From Candidatus Avelusimicrobium intestinale (GTDB lineage: Bacteria > Elusimicrobiota > Elusimicrobia > Elusimicrobiales > Elusimicrobiaceae): DNA of 64,000 bases. The position numbers and the translations under genes were made by a program. Below are positions 42,763 through 52,668 of the stretch, in pieces; positions within the stretch are counted from its first letter, which is position 1, and every line of letters starts with the position of its first letter. A model generated the notes under the pieces. That model did not search any database, was not told the DNA's origin, and saw only the letters and a program-made list of their open reading frames with translations. The DNA lies in assembly GCA_902765225.1 (NCBI GenBank), contig CACWYV010000001.1, positions 310,001 to 374,000 on the forward strand, written 5' to 3'.

Positions 42763-43947
42763 CTATTTAGCGGATTTGTTTTGCGTTTGTGCCTTTTGTT
42801 CTTGCTCGGCTTTGGCGGCTTGTTCGGCTAAGATTTTATCCGATTCAAATGTCTTGGTAATTTTGATATCCGCCTTGTGATACAAGCTCTCAATATAATC
42901 GGCCATGGCTTTTTGGACGCGTTGTTGGGCGAGGTATTGGCCTAAATCCTGGGCAATATCTTTGAACTCCACCGTCCGTTCGGCACGTTTTTCTTTGATT
43001 TTAATCAAGTGGTATCCCAAGTCCGTTTTGATAGGCGCACTGACTTTTCCTACCGGCAGAGAGAACGCTTGTTTGTCAATTTCCTTAGGAGCCACCCCCG
43101 GAATTAAAATCATATCACCGCCGCTGGCCAAAGAGGTTTTATCTTCGGTGTATTTTTGTACCGCAGCCGAAAAGTCCAACCCGCCGTCCAGTTCTTTTTT
43201 AATTTGAGCGGCCAAGGCTTCTTTTTTCTTTACATCTTCGGGTTTCATATCTTGGGTAACGGCTAAATAAATATGCCCGATACGCACTTGCTCGGATGTT
43301 AATTGTTTGAGCCGTGCCGCAATGGCTTGGGCTTCCCGTAATTGGAGCGGATTTTCTTTTTCCAATGCTTTGATTTTTTTGGTATCGTTTTTGAGCACCA
43401 TTTGGACCCGTTCAAACAATTCTTTGGCATCGGCTTCTTCCACCGGTTTGACGGTCTCGCGCAGTTTTCCGTCCATCAGTTTGCGTACGGCCACATCCTT
43501 GCTGATGCGTTCCCGGTAGCGTTTCAACGTCATACCTTGTTTTTTAAGGGCTTCGTTAAAGCGTTTGTCGGCTCCGGCGGCATCTTCTTTGCCGGTTTTT
43601 TCGTCCACAACAAAACGGGCTTTAATTTCGTTAATGCCGGCATCAATTTCCGAATCTTTTACCTGAATTTTGGCTTCTTGTGCGGCCTGGTACAAGAGTT
43701 CCTTGGAAATAAGTTCTTTGATGACTTCACGTCCTAAAATATCCTTGGCGTACGGCTGGGCCAGAAACTGTGGTGCGGCAGCTTGGTACTGTTCCACGGC
43801 ACTGTCCAGGTATGCGTCATATTCCGAGGTGAGCACCGGTTTACCGTTTACGGTGGCCACGGAACCTTCCATTACTTTGGCATAGGCATTGCAGCCTAGT
43901 AAGGCCGCTACAGAAACGGCCCATATCCATTTATTCTGTTTTTTCAT
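42763..43947 (-). CDS. SurA/PpiC-like periplasmic peptidyl-prolyl isomerase
   Basis: This 394-residue protein has a signal peptide (MKKQNKWIWAVSVAALLGCNAYA), a SurA-type N-terminal chaperone region with VNGKPVLTSEYDAYLDSAV, and one parvulin domain (about 225 to 345) showing RIGHIYLAV, DFSAAVQKYTEDKTSLASGGDM and GYHLIKIKEKR. It probably helps outer-membrane protein folding in the periplasm. The ATG at 43947 has GAGGT upstream and overlaps the end of the next parvulin gene. The tail is Gln- and Lys-rich. Confidence 0.88.
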   Translation of the reverse strand: MKKQNKWIWAVSVAALLGCNAYAKVMEGSVATVNGKPVLTSEYDAYLDSAVEQYQAAAPQFLAQPYAKDILGREVIKELISKELLYQAAQEAKIQVKDSEIDAGINEIKARFVVDEKTGKEDAAGADKRFNEALKKQGMTLKRYRERISKDVAVRKLMDGKLRETVKPVEEADAKELFERVQMVLKNDTKKIKALEKENPLQLREAQAIAARLKQLTSEQVRIGHIYLAVTQDMKPEDVKKKEALAAQIKKELDGGLDFSAAVQKYTEDKTSLASGGDMILIPGVAPKEIDKQAFSLPVGKVSAPIKTDLGYHLIKIKEKRAERTVEFKDIAQDLGQYLAQQRVQKAMADYIESLYHKADIKITKTFESDKILAEQAAKAEQEQKAQTQNKSAK

Positions 43948-44830
43948 CAATAGTTACCTCGTATTTTTGTTGTAATTTTTCTAAAATTTTATCCAGTTTT
44001 TTGTTTTCCAATACGGAGCGAATGCGGGGAGCAGCTTCTTTATAAGGCAAGCGTCTCTCTTTGGTTTTCATAATAATGTGAAAGCCGAGTGCCGTCTTAA
44101 AAAATCCCTGTACGCTGCCGGGAACGGAGTTGGCGGCAATCACTTCAATCTCCGGCAAAAACTCGCCAGGCATAAAGGTAAATTGCTCGTCGCGGATAGA
44201 TTCCGGGGCAATGCTGTATTGGCGGGCCATGGTCTTCCAACTGGAGGGAGAGCGTTTGAGTGTGCGTAATACTTGGTCAGCCGTTTGGGCATTGTCCAAA
44301 ATGATTTGTTGCACTGTCATTTCGTACGGATATTTTTTATAATACGTATCAATTTCTTCGTCGGAAACGTGCAGATCCCCGCTATCGTGTCGTTGTTGAT
44401 ACCAGAGTTCTTCCAACATATGCTTGGAATAATCGTTGTAAATGGCCTCCAGTTGGGCGCGTTTTTGTTCAACCAAGGTTTGAAAATCGTCTGTTTGGTC
44501 CAAGTGACTGGCCAACGCATCGGCTTGAATCAGTTTTTCCCGCAGAATCACTTGTTGTAAACTTTGGCGGCCGAACGGCGTTTTTACAAAATCGTAATCT
44601 TGTTTGGAAAGCAAGGGGATTCTTTCCTGGATATCTTGCTCCGATACAACTTGTGCGACCAAATCCGTTTGCAGCGGGAGTGCCGGAGCATTGGAAGATT
44701 GCGAGACGGAAACGGGAGCTGTTGACGGCGCAGCCGCTGCAGCGGCAGCCGATGTTTGCTCTGCGGGCTTTTGGCAGGCGGTTGCGGTTAGTAAGATGGA
44801 TAATGATAAAACGGTTACAAATCTTCTCAT
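43931..44830 (-). CDS. Parvulin-type lipoprotein/periplasmic chaperone
   Basis: This 299-residue protein has an N-terminal signal ending TATAC, a weak lipobox, then an Ala-rich linker. The C-terminal parvulin domain (about 165 to 275) has VQQIILDNAQTADQVLRTLKRSPSSWKTMARQYS and GFHIIMKTKERR. It overlaps the following parvulin gene by 17 bp, and the two probably act together on exported proteins. mfd ends upstream 12 bases from its start. Confidence 0.82.
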   Translation of the reverse strand: MRRFVTVLSLSILLTATACQKPAEQTSAAAAAAAPSTAPVSVSQSSNAPALPLQTDLVAQVVSEQDIQERIPLLSKQDYDFVKTPFGRQSLQQVILREKLIQADALASHLDQTDDFQTLVEQKRAQLEAIYNDYSKHMLEELWYQQRHDSGDLHVSDEEIDTYYKKYPYEMTVQQIILDNAQTADQVLRTLKRSPSSWKTMARQYSIAPESIRDEQFTFMPGEFLPEIEVIAANSVPGSVQGFFKTALGFHIIMKTKERRLPYKEAAPRIRSVLENKKLDKILEKLQQKYEVTIDEKTE

Positions 44831-44842
44831 ACTAATACTATA

Positions 44843-47800
44843 TCATTTTTCAACCGAAAGTATCCGTTCCAAAAAAGATAAAGTTTCTTGGGCAAAATGC
44901 AACGGGGTTTGGCCTTGCGGGGCAAGGATGCGTACGCCGTCTCCGTTTTTGGATTTGGTAAAAGCAATTTGTGCGGCACCAAATCGGCCCAGTAATTCGG
45001 CCGGGAACGTGGGCGGCATTTGAAAACGGCGGACAAATAACAGTTCCAATTGGTCATCCAGCCAATCTAAATGATAAATCCCCAAGCGGCCGGCCCGCGC
45101 GGATAGAGCAAATACGGCGGTCAAATTCCGTATTTCCGGCGGGATGGGGCCGCATAAATCGGTTAATTGGGCGAGCAATTGAGTGGTTTTCTCATCGTCG
45201 GCACTCATCAGGGCTTTGTAATATTTTAAGCGTTCCGCCTCATCCGGCAGGTAATCCGGCGGGATATAAGCCGGTAACGGTAAATTAACGGAAGTGCGTC
45301 GCTGGGGTTCGGGGCGTTGGCCGCGTAATTTTTTTACTTCGGCTGCCACTAAATCGCAATATAAACTCAGGCCGACTTCATTGGCATAGCCGTGTTGTTT
45401 GACCCCCAACAATTCGCCTGCACCGCGGATTTCCATATCCCGCAGGGCCAAGCGGAAACCACTGCCGAGTTCGCTAAATTCCAACAAGGCGGAAAGCCGT
45501 TTTTTGGCTTCTTCCGTGGGGTCTTTTTCCGGCGTGGGTTTCCAGCGGACGGCGGCCAGTTCGGCAAAGGTGTTTTCCTCGTGGGAAGGGGTTTGGAACA
45601 ACCAATCGGGGTGGAATAAATAACAATAAGCCCGGGTACTGCCGCGCCCGATGCGCCCGCGTAACTGGTAAAGTTGGGCTAACCCAAATTGGTGGGCATT
45701 TTCTACAATAAGCGTATTGGCGTTCGTAATATCAATGCCGGATTCTATGATAGTGGAGGCCAACAGGACATCATATTTACCGTTATTAAAATCCCACAAC
45801 GTTTGTTCCAATTCCTTTTCCGGCATCTGGCCATGAGCCGTACAAATACGGGCCTGGGGAACCAGTTGTTGTAAAAGGAGCAAACGCGATTGCATGCTTT
45901 GTACGCTATTATATACATAGTATACTTGACCGCCGCGGGCCAGTTCTTGGTTAATGGCCGAAGCCGCGAGTTCGTTATTCCACGGGGTAACGATCGTTTT
46001 GATAGGGGTGCGCCCGCGCGGGGGAGTATCAATAAGGGAAATATCCCGCAAAGAAGAAAGAGATTGATTGAGCGTACGCGGAATCGGCGTAGCACTGAGC
46101 AAAAGCGAATGAACGCCGGCACATTTGGCCCGGATCTTCTCTTTTTGTTTCACACCGAAGCGGTGTTCTTCGTCAATAATCACCAAGCCCAGGTTTTTTA
46201 GCACAAGGTCTTTACTCATCAAACGGTGGGTGCCGATAATGATGTCACAAATTCCGTTCTTCAATTCTTCTATGACCGCGCGTTGTTCTTTGGGGGTTTG
46301 AAAACGGCACAGCATGCGGATATTGACCGGAAATCCCGCCATGCGTTTGGTAAAAGTTTTGTAATGTTGGGCGGTTAAAATGGTGGTGGGAACCAGCATC
46401 ATTACCTGTTTGCCGGACAGAACGGTTTTCAGGGCGGCCCGCATGGCTACTTCCGTTTTACCGAAACCCACGTCTCCTACGAGGACGCGGTCCATGGGTT
46501 TGGGGAGAGATAAATCATGCAATGTATCCGCGATGGCCTGTTCTTGGCCGGGGGTTAATACGTAAGGGAAAGAATCCGCAAACTCTTGTTCCAAGCGGGA
46601 GTCGCCCGGTAAATCCGGTGCGGCGGTGGCTTGGCGCAGAGCTTCCAGTTTTAAGATTTCCTGGGCTGTTTTTTGGGCTTCTTCCTTGACGCGTTTTTTA
46701 ATTTCTTTCCACGAAGTTCCACCCAATACGGACAAGGTAGGCCGCTTGCCGCCCGCCCCGATATATTTTTGTACTTTTTTGAAATCGTACATGGGTACAT
46801 ACAGGCGGCTGCCGCGGCGGTATTCCAAGATAAGACAATCGGTGGGGTTTTCCTCTTTGTCCAAAATTTCTAGCCCCAGGTAACGGCCAATGCCGTGTTC
46901 CTGATGTACGACATAATCGCCCGTTTCTAATTCTTTGAAACGAACCCGTTTGGCATTTTCCAGGTCAAAGTTGCGCAATACCCGGGTGGAATTATAATGG
47001 CGGCTGAGTAAATCGTTGGAAGTAATGAAAGCCTGTTTTTCGCCCGGGATGTAAAATCCTTGTGTGAGGGGAGAAACGGAAAAAGATACGTTGCGCGCGT
47101 GCGGATAATCGGTTAGTAAATCGCTTAAACGGTCCAATTCGCCCCGGTTTAAGCAACAGATGTGCACGGTGTAACCTTCTTTTTGTAACCGGGCGATTTC
47201 TTGGTCGGCCAGTTGCATATTGGCTCCAAAGGGCAGGGGGGCTTTGAAATCTGCATAAACGGCTCCTTCGCAGGCCAGGTCCGTCAAAATGCGGGCTCCC
47301 GGGTAGGTCTGCCAAGTAAATCCGGCCGGGGGTTGGTCAAAAATAAATAAAGTGTCCGGCACATAATCGGCTAAAACGGCGGGGGTGTTGTCAAACGTAA
47401 GCGGCAAAATAATGGCTTTGTCCAGGGGGTGTTTCGTGTTTTGGGTGTCTAGGTCAAACGCGCTGATAAGTTCTATGCGGTTTCCGGAAAAATAGAGGCG
47501 CAGCGGTAGCGGTTCATTGGGACAAAAAATATCCACTACACTGCCGCGTGCGGCGTACGTACCGGGGCTTTCGGTGTAATCTTCGCGGGTATAGCCGGAA
47601 GATTCTAATAAGTCCAACAGTTCTTGGCGCCGGAGTGTATCGCCCCGGCAGATGGTGCGGGTGCGGGTTTGGAATTCACGGCGGTCCGGCAATGGGGCAA
47701 CCAAACTTTCGTAGGAGGTAACGGTGATTTGCGGGCCGGAATGGGTAAGCAGTTGGTGCAGTGCTGCCAAGCGGCCGGGGCCGGCATCCGGGAACGGTAA

Positions 47801-47983
47801 GACGAAGGTCCCTTTCGGGGCAAATTCCCGGGCGGCTTCTTCAAAATCAACGGGATCTTCCGCAGTGACCAAAAGGATACGAGTGGCCGACGGTAACAAA
47901 CGGCGGCAGACAAAATACATCTTGGCGGCGCTGTTGGGCAGGCCGTAGATAAAAGAAGACGAGGCTTGCTGCGGTGATGCCAT
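44843..47983 (-). CDS. mfd: Transcription-repair coupling factor
   Basis: Mfd removes RNA polymerase stalled at DNA damage and recruits UvrA. The 1046 residues show the UvrB-like N-terminal region, the RNA-polymerase-interacting CarD-like module (GDYVVHQEHGIGRYLG, near residue 355), and a RecG-like helicase with Walker A GDVGFGKTEVAMRA, DEEH box IIDEEHRFGV and TIIESGIDITNANTLI, then the TRCF C-terminal domain. It is about 100 residues shorter than the E. coli protein. The uvrB gene lies 14 kb away. Confidence 0.95.
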   Translation of the reverse strand: MASPQQASSSFIYGLPNSAAKMYFVCRRLLPSATRILLVTAEDPVDFEEAAREFAPKGTFVLPFPDAGPGRLAALHQLLTHSGPQITVTSYESLVAPLPDRREFQTRTRTICRGDTLRRQELLDLLESSGYTREDYTESPGTYAARGSVVDIFCPNEPLPLRLYFSGNRIELISAFDLDTQNTKHPLDKAIILPLTFDNTPAVLADYVPDTLFIFDQPPAGFTWQTYPGARILTDLACEGAVYADFKAPLPFGANMQLADQEIARLQKEGYTVHICCLNRGELDRLSDLLTDYPHARNVSFSVSPLTQGFYIPGEKQAFITSNDLLSRHYNSTRVLRNFDLENAKRVRFKELETGDYVVHQEHGIGRYLGLEILDKEENPTDCLILEYRRGSRLYVPMYDFKKVQKYIGAGGKRPTLSVLGGTSWKEIKKRVKEEAQKTAQEILKLEALRQATAAPDLPGDSRLEQEFADSFPYVLTPGQEQAIADTLHDLSLPKPMDRVLVGDVGFGKTEVAMRAALKTVLSGKQVMMLVPTTILTAQHYKTFTKRMAGFPVNIRMLCRFQTPKEQRAVIEELKNGICDIIIGTHRLMSKDLVLKNLGLVIIDEEHRFGVKQKEKIRAKCAGVHSLLLSATPIPRTLNQSLSSLRDISLIDTPPRGRTPIKTIVTPWNNELAASAINQELARGGQVYYVYNSVQSMQSRLLLLQQLVPQARICTAHGQMPEKELEQTLWDFNNGKYDVLLASTIIESGIDITNANTLIVENAHQFGLAQLYQLRGRIGRGSTRAYCYLFHPDWLFQTPSHEENTFAELAAVRWKPTPEKDPTEEAKKRLSALLEFSELGSGFRLALRDMEIRGAGELLGVKQHGYANEVGLSLYCDLVAAEVKKLRGQRPEPQRRTSVNLPLPAYIPPDYLPDEAERLKYYKALMSADDEKTTQLLAQLTDLCGPIPPEIRNLTAVFALSARAGRLGIYHLDWLDDQLELLFVRRFQMPPTFPAELLGRFGAAQIAFTKSKNGDGVRILAPQGQTPLHFAQETLSFLERILSVEK

Positions 47984-48010
47984 GGTTCACCTTAGAGTAT
48001 GGAAAGCAGG

Positions 48011-50128
48011 CTAGAAACTTTCCGGTTCTGTACCGGAAATGAATGCTTCCAAAAATTTATTACGGTCCGTAGGCATGGCTAACTTGCCCGTGGTCGGGTT
48101 GATATATGCAAAAGAAATGCCTTCCGGAACGGCGAAGTCGTCGTTAGGTTCGTCCTGAAGGATCTTCTCCATGATTTCCGTCCACCAACGGGCGGTCGTG
48201 CTTCCGGTGAAACGGGCTCCGTTTTCGTGGGAAGTATCGTCGTCGTATCCCATCCAGGCCGCGGCGGCGGTGTGTGGGGTCATCCCGATAAACCACATGT
48301 CACGGTGGCTTTGGGTCGTTCCTGTCTTGCCGGCAATATTGCGGCCCAACCGGTTGACATACGCACCGCTTCCGCGTTGGGTAACGCCTTTCATCATGTT
48401 GATCAGTAAGTAAGCATGTTGGGGGTCAAATTCGGCGGTTTCGGTGGGAACGTGTTGTTCTAAAATCCGTCCGTTGGCATCTTCTACCCGTTCAATAAAG
48501 TAGTTATCGGTATGAATGCCGCCGTTGGCAAAAGTAGTCAAAGCGGCCAAATGTTCGTCCATTTCTAACACGCTAACACCCAGCGCCAAGGCCGGCACGC
48601 GGGGTAATTTGGCCGTTATACCGGCTTTGCGGGCTACGCGGATAACGGCTTGCGGAGAAACGGCATCAATTAAGTTGACGGCTACTAAGTTTTTAGATTT
48701 TTCCAATCCTCTGCGCAGCGTAATCCATCCGTCGCTTCTGCCGCCGTAGTTACGCGGAACCCACACATTAAAATCGCGGCTGGCAATAAACGGTTGGCGG
48801 GCTAAGTCCAAGGAATATAAATCGGAATTTTCATCAAACGCGCGCCAGTTTGTACCGTCGTGAAAGAACATGGTAGGCAAATCTTTTACCAAGGTGGCAG
48901 GCGTATATCCTTTTTGCAGGGCTGCCATCCACACATAAGGTTTAAATGACGAGCCTGGCTGACGGTGGGCTTGGGTGGCGCGGTTAAATTTGCTTTCGGT
49001 AAAGTCTCTCCCGCCGATCATCACGCGCACCGCACCGGATTTTACATCCCGCACTAAGAACGCCCCTTGCAAACGCGGAGCAGTTTCTTGCGGGGTTTGT
49101 TCCTCTTCGCTTACGGCGGAAGTATCGGCTTCGGCGTCGTTGGGGTCAATTTCTATTCCCAGGCCTTTGGCAACTTGTTCATCATATTCCTGCAACTTTT
49201 TATTCATGATTTCTTCGGCCAAGGCTTGTTGTTCAATGTCTATGGTGGTGTAAATGTTTAACCCGGCTTTCCACAATACATCCATCCCGTACTTGGGTTC
49301 CAAAATACGGCGGATGTGCTCAATGAAGTATTGGCCCGGTTTCTTTTCGGGGGCCGGGGGCTCTGCCGGTAAGACTTCTTGTTTGGCGCGGGCGAGTTCA
49401 TCTTTGTTCAAATAACCCTGTTCATGCATCACGTCCAACACCAAGTTGCGCCGGCGTAAGGCTAAGTTGGGATTTACAAACGGATTGTACCGCCCCGGAG
49501 CCGGAATTAAACCCACCAGCATGGCAGACTCGCCGGGGGTTAGTTCGGATAAGTCTTTATCAAAATATTTTTTGGCGGCTGATTTCACGCCGTAGGCGCC
49601 GCTCCCTAAATAGATTTCGTTAAGGTATAATTGTAAAATTTCCGGCTTGCTGAACTTGTGTTCAATTTGAATAGCCAAAATAATTTCACGTATTTTGCGG
49701 ATGAGTTTTTTCTCCTGGGATAAAAAGACCCCGCGCGAAAGTTGCTGCGTCAACGTGGAAGCCCCCTGTTTGGCGCGTCCGGTAATTAAGTCGTGCAAGA
49801 GGGCACGTAAAATGCCGCGTGCGGAAAATCCGGCGTGCTGGAAGAAATTGCGGTCTTCCATAGCGACTACCGCATTTTGCAAATCTACGGGAATATCCTC
49901 CAGCGGAACCATACTGCGTTTCTCAATGGAGAACTCGTGTATGAGTTGGTTGTTGCGGTCGTATACTTTGGTAGTTAAGGAAGGGGTGTATTCCTCCATT
50001 TCATATACGGGGGGCAACCCGGAAAAAATATAATGCATAAATACCGCCAATCCAATCATAGCGGCAAACAACACGGTTAGTACCGTGCCAATAAAAAATT
50101 TAGAAAAGAAAAAATGTTTACGAGCCAT
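48011..50128 (-). CDS. Penicillin-binding protein 1A
   Basis: This 705-residue class A PBP polymerises and crosslinks peptidoglycan. It has an N-terminal membrane helix, a GT51 transglycosylase domain (about 60 to 235, VAMEDRNFFQHAGFSARGILRAL, KRGVFLSQ-like and GSGAYGVKSAAKKYF), and a transpeptidase domain with the SxxK nucleophile in QPGSSFKPYVW, SKN and KTGTTQ. An acidic insertion sits near residue 340. A short remnant reading frame lies upstream. Confidence 0.93.
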   Translation of the reverse strand: MARKHFFFSKFFIGTVLTVLFAAMIGLAVFMHYIFSGLPPVYEMEEYTPSLTTKVYDRNNQLIHEFSIEKRSMVPLEDIPVDLQNAVVAMEDRNFFQHAGFSARGILRALLHDLITGRAKQGASTLTQQLSRGVFLSQEKKLIRKIREIILAIQIEHKFSKPEILQLYLNEIYLGSGAYGVKSAAKKYFDKDLSELTPGESAMLVGLIPAPGRYNPFVNPNLALRRRNLVLDVMHEQGYLNKDELARAKQEVLPAEPPAPEKKPGQYFIEHIRRILEPKYGMDVLWKAGLNIYTTIDIEQQALAEEIMNKKLQEYDEQVAKGLGIEIDPNDAEADTSAVSEEEQTPQETAPRLQGAFLVRDVKSGAVRVMIGGRDFTESKFNRATQAHRQPGSSFKPYVWMAALQKGYTPATLVKDLPTMFFHDGTNWRAFDENSDLYSLDLARQPFIASRDFNVWVPRNYGGRSDGWITLRRGLEKSKNLVAVNLIDAVSPQAVIRVARKAGITAKLPRVPALALGVSVLEMDEHLAALTTFANGGIHTDNYFIERVEDANGRILEQHVPTETAEFDPQHAYLLINMMKGVTQRGSGAYVNRLGRNIAGKTGTTQSHRDMWFIGMTPHTAAAAWMGYDDDTSHENGARFTGSTTARWWTEIMEKILQDEPNDDFAVPEGISFAYINPTTGKLAMPTDRNKFLEAFISGTEPESF

Positions 50129-50161
50129 ACCCTTTCATTATATCAAAATTGTTTTCTCTCC

Positions 50162-50252
50162 GCCTATTTGGAATTTCGCGCTTTGTCTTGATACTCTTTA
50201 ACAATGGCCTGTGTAAGCCGCCGCAGTTCGGCTTCTTCCTGGCCTTGGTGGA
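50162..50252 (-). pseudogene. Remnant of a helical protein C-terminus
   Basis: On the minus strand a frame reads GQEEAELRRLTQAIVKEYQDKARNSK and then stops. It has coding-like residue use but no start codon; a TGA lies a few codons upstream. It may be the decayed 3' end of a gene that once preceded the PBP gene. Confidence 0.35.
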
Positions 50253-50316
50253 ATCACAAGGCCAAACTATTGTAAAATAAAAAAGAACCCTGTGAAGAGA
50301 CGAACTGTAGAGAATT

Positions 50317-51405
50317 ATGAAAAAAGCCAAAAAGCAAAAACAACTTGCGGTTCAACCGGCGCAGACTTCCCGGCGCAAGAAGACCAATCGTTCGGCAGAC
50401 GTTCGGGATATGTGGGGCGGATATGAATTTGTACTGTTGGTGAATCCGGCAACGTACCAGGCGAACTGGCTGGGCGGGCGGCACCGACCGGTGGCGGGCC
50501 TTTACCAACAGGAGCCACACGCGCAAGCCTTGCAAACAGCCGTTAAACAGGGGATGTATCATTACGAATGGGTTGGGACCCGGCGGGGACAGGCCAACTT
50601 GTATCAAACCACTTGTGTAACGTTGCGGTCTGCGGAAGGAACCGTGGACGGAGTGCTCTCTTTTTCGCGCAATATTACACACCGGATGCAAGCATACGGG
50701 ACGGATCAAACCGACGGCCTGCGGGATTTTTCCGCGCCGCGGACGTTTTCCCAAATTTTGTTGGCTTCGCGCGAAACGGAAAAAAAGGAAATTTCAAAAG
50801 CGTTGCATGATGAAATTGGCTCCAGTGCGGTCATGCTGACGGCGCTACTTAGTTTGGTCCGGGCCAGCGTAAAAAGCGGTCACAAAAAACAGGCGTTACA
50901 AGATTTAACCCAACTGGATAGCCAACTTAAAGAGAGTTTGGAACGGATGAAAAATATTGTGGTGTCCATGCGTCCGCCACGGCTGGAGAATAAGGGCGGT
51001 CTGGGCGGAGCGTTGCGGGACTTGCTGGATAATATCAGCGCATTGGGACACCTGTCTTATACCTTTGATTATGAAGAAAGCGCAGAGTCGGTACATCTTT
51101 CCGATGATGTCAAAATTTTATTGTACCGCATTGTGCAGGAAGCCCTAACCAATACGGTGAAACATGCCCGGGCGAAACGGGTTCACGTAGCACTTAAACA
51201 AGCCGGGGAAAATATCCGGTTGACCGTGAGCGATGACGGCGTGGGCTTTCGGCCCGGCCGGCAACGTTCTATTGAACACGTTGGGCTGTTAGCCATGCGG
51301 GACAGTGTAGAATTATTAGGCGGAGATATTTCTATTAAAAGTGCGCCCGGTAAAGGGACGCGTATAGAAGTAATTTGTCCGCGTGTTGTATATGGGGGAA
51401 AATAA
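50317..51405 (+). CDS. Soluble NarL-type sensor histidine kinase
   Basis: This 362-residue protein has a basic N-terminal 30 residues, a PAS-like sensor (about 40 to 130, YHYEWVGTRRGQANLYQTTCVTLRS), and a HisKA_3 dimerisation domain with the phospho-acceptor His in KALHDEIGSSAVML, then a HATPase domain with QEALTNTVKHA, DDGVGF and GKGTRIEV. There is no membrane segment, so the signal is probably internal. The regulator gene starts directly after its stop codon. Confidence 0.88.
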   Translation: MKKAKKQKQLAVQPAQTSRRKKTNRSADVRDMWGGYEFVLLVNPATYQANWLGGRHRPVAGLYQQEPHAQALQTAVKQGMYHYEWVGTRRGQANLYQTTCVTLRSAEGTVDGVLSFSRNITHRMQAYGTDQTDGLRDFSAPRTFSQILLASRETEKKEISKALHDEIGSSAVMLTALLSLVRASVKSGHKKQALQDLTQLDSQLKESLERMKNIVVSMRPPRLENKGGLGGALRDLLDNISALGHLSYTFDYEESAESVHLSDDVKILLYRIVQEALTNTVKHARAKRVHVALKQAGENIRLTVSDDGVGFRPGRQRSIEHVGLLAMRDSVELLGGDISIKSAPGKGTRIEVICPRVVYGGK

Positions 51406-52050
51406 ATGAAAAAAATTGTACTTGCAGATGACCATGCCATTGTTCGTACGGGGGTACGTGCCGTATTGGAACGGCTGGGGAAGGATATGGAAATATCGGC
51501 GGAGATTGAAAACGGCCGGGAACTGGTGGATTATGCCAAAACCCACCCGGACGAAGTGTACGTAGTAGATATCTCTATGCCGGTCATGAATGGGATAGAT
51601 GCCGTAGAACAAATGACGAAACGTCACCCGGATATTAAAATCGTTATGCTCAGCATGTATGATGACCGTATGTCCGTGGAGAAATCACTGAAGGCCGGGG
51701 CCCGCGGATTTATCGTAAAGGTATCCGCAGCGGATGAAATTGTCAACGCCATAGAGGAAGTTGCGGCCGGACGGTTTTATTTGTGTAACAAAGTATCTAA
51801 GTACATTGTGCAGGGGTTTTTAGGTAAAGCGGGAAACCGCAAACGCGACGGAAGCGGCCTCACCCCGAAAGAAAAAGAAGTTTTACAATTGATTGCGGAA
51901 GGATACAGCAGCAAACAGATTGCCAAAACATTTAATCTGTCGCTCAACACGGTTCACGTGCACCGCAATAACATTATGAAAAAATTGGGTATCCATAAAC
52001 AGACGGAACTGGTCCGTTTTGCCCTTAAGGAAGGAATTGCCCAGTTGTAA
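51406..52050 (+). CDS. NarL/FixJ-type response regulator
   Basis: This 214-residue DNA-binding regulator has a receiver domain (phospho-Asp in VYVVDISMPVMNG) and a LuxR-type HTH (LTPKEKEVLQLIAEGYSSKQIAKTFNLSLNTVHVHRNNIMKKL). It follows the histidine kinase gene with no gap and is its likely partner. Its target genes are not evident here. Confidence 0.93.
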   Translation: MKKIVLADDHAIVRTGVRAVLERLGKDMEISAEIENGRELVDYAKTHPDEVYVVDISMPVMNGIDAVEQMTKRHPDIKIVMLSMYDDRMSVEKSLKAGARGFIVKVSAADEIVNAIEEVAAGRFYLCNKVSKYIVQGFLGKAGNRKRDGSGLTPKEKEVLQLIAEGYSSKQIAKTFNLSLNTVHVHRNNIMKKLGIHKQTELVRFALKEGIAQL

Positions 52051-52059
52051 AGGAGACGT

Positions 52060-52668
52060 ATGCGTATTATTGCCGGAACTGCCCGCGGGCGGAGAATTTT
52101 TTCCGTATCCAAAAATTTGCCAGTGAAACCGATTTCGGACCGGATTAAACAATCCGTGTTTGATATTATCCGCCCGCGTTTGCCCGGTGCCCGGATGTTG
52201 GATTTGTTCGCAGGTACGGGAAACGTATCGTTGGAAGCCCTTTCGCGCGGAGTGTTGCGGGCTGTGATGGTGGACCGGGAAGTGGCCTGCATTAAAAATA
52301 TACACCGCAATTTGGCGCATCTGGGCTTTGAAGACCGTGCGAAAGTGCTACGCGGTGATGTGCTTAAACCCTTGGATTATTTATTGGCTTATAGCGATAA
52401 CGAGGGCTATGATATTATCTTTATGGGGCCGCCGTACCGCGATATCAATAATAAAATGTTGTCTTTATCCGCACCGGCTTTGGCCAACGTGGCATCCGCC
52501 GGGCTGTTAGCACCCAAGGGAATTATTATCTTGCAGACGCATAAAACGGAAGAGTTTGCCGTGCCCGCCGGGTTGGAAATATACCGCGTGGAGAAATACG
52601 GTGACACGCTGGTGCATTTTTTGCGTGCGTGTCCACCGCACCGGGAGGAGCAACCGGATGTTAAGTGA
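52060..52668 (+). CDS. rsmD: 16S rRNA guanine-966 N2-methyltransferase
   Basis: RsmD methylates G966 of 16S rRNA. The 202 residues have MRIIAGTARGRRIFS, the substrate loop RPISDRIK-like (KPISDRIKQSVFDI), the SAM site LDLFAGTGNVSLEALSRG and the catalytic region that normally reads DPPY but is GPPY here (IIFMGPPYRD). Loss of that Asp is odd for a common enzyme and could reduce or alter activity. The ATG has AAGGAG. It overlaps the next gene by 11 bp. Confidence 0.88.
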   Translation: MRIIAGTARGRRIFSVSKNLPVKPISDRIKQSVFDIIRPRLPGARMLDLFAGTGNVSLEALSRGVLRAVMVDREVACIKNIHRNLAHLGFEDRAKVLRGDVLKPLDYLLAYSDNEGYDIIFMGPPYRDINNKMLSLSAPALANVASAGLLAPKGIIILQTHKTEEFAVPAGLEIYRVEKYGDTLVHFLRACPPHREEQPDVK

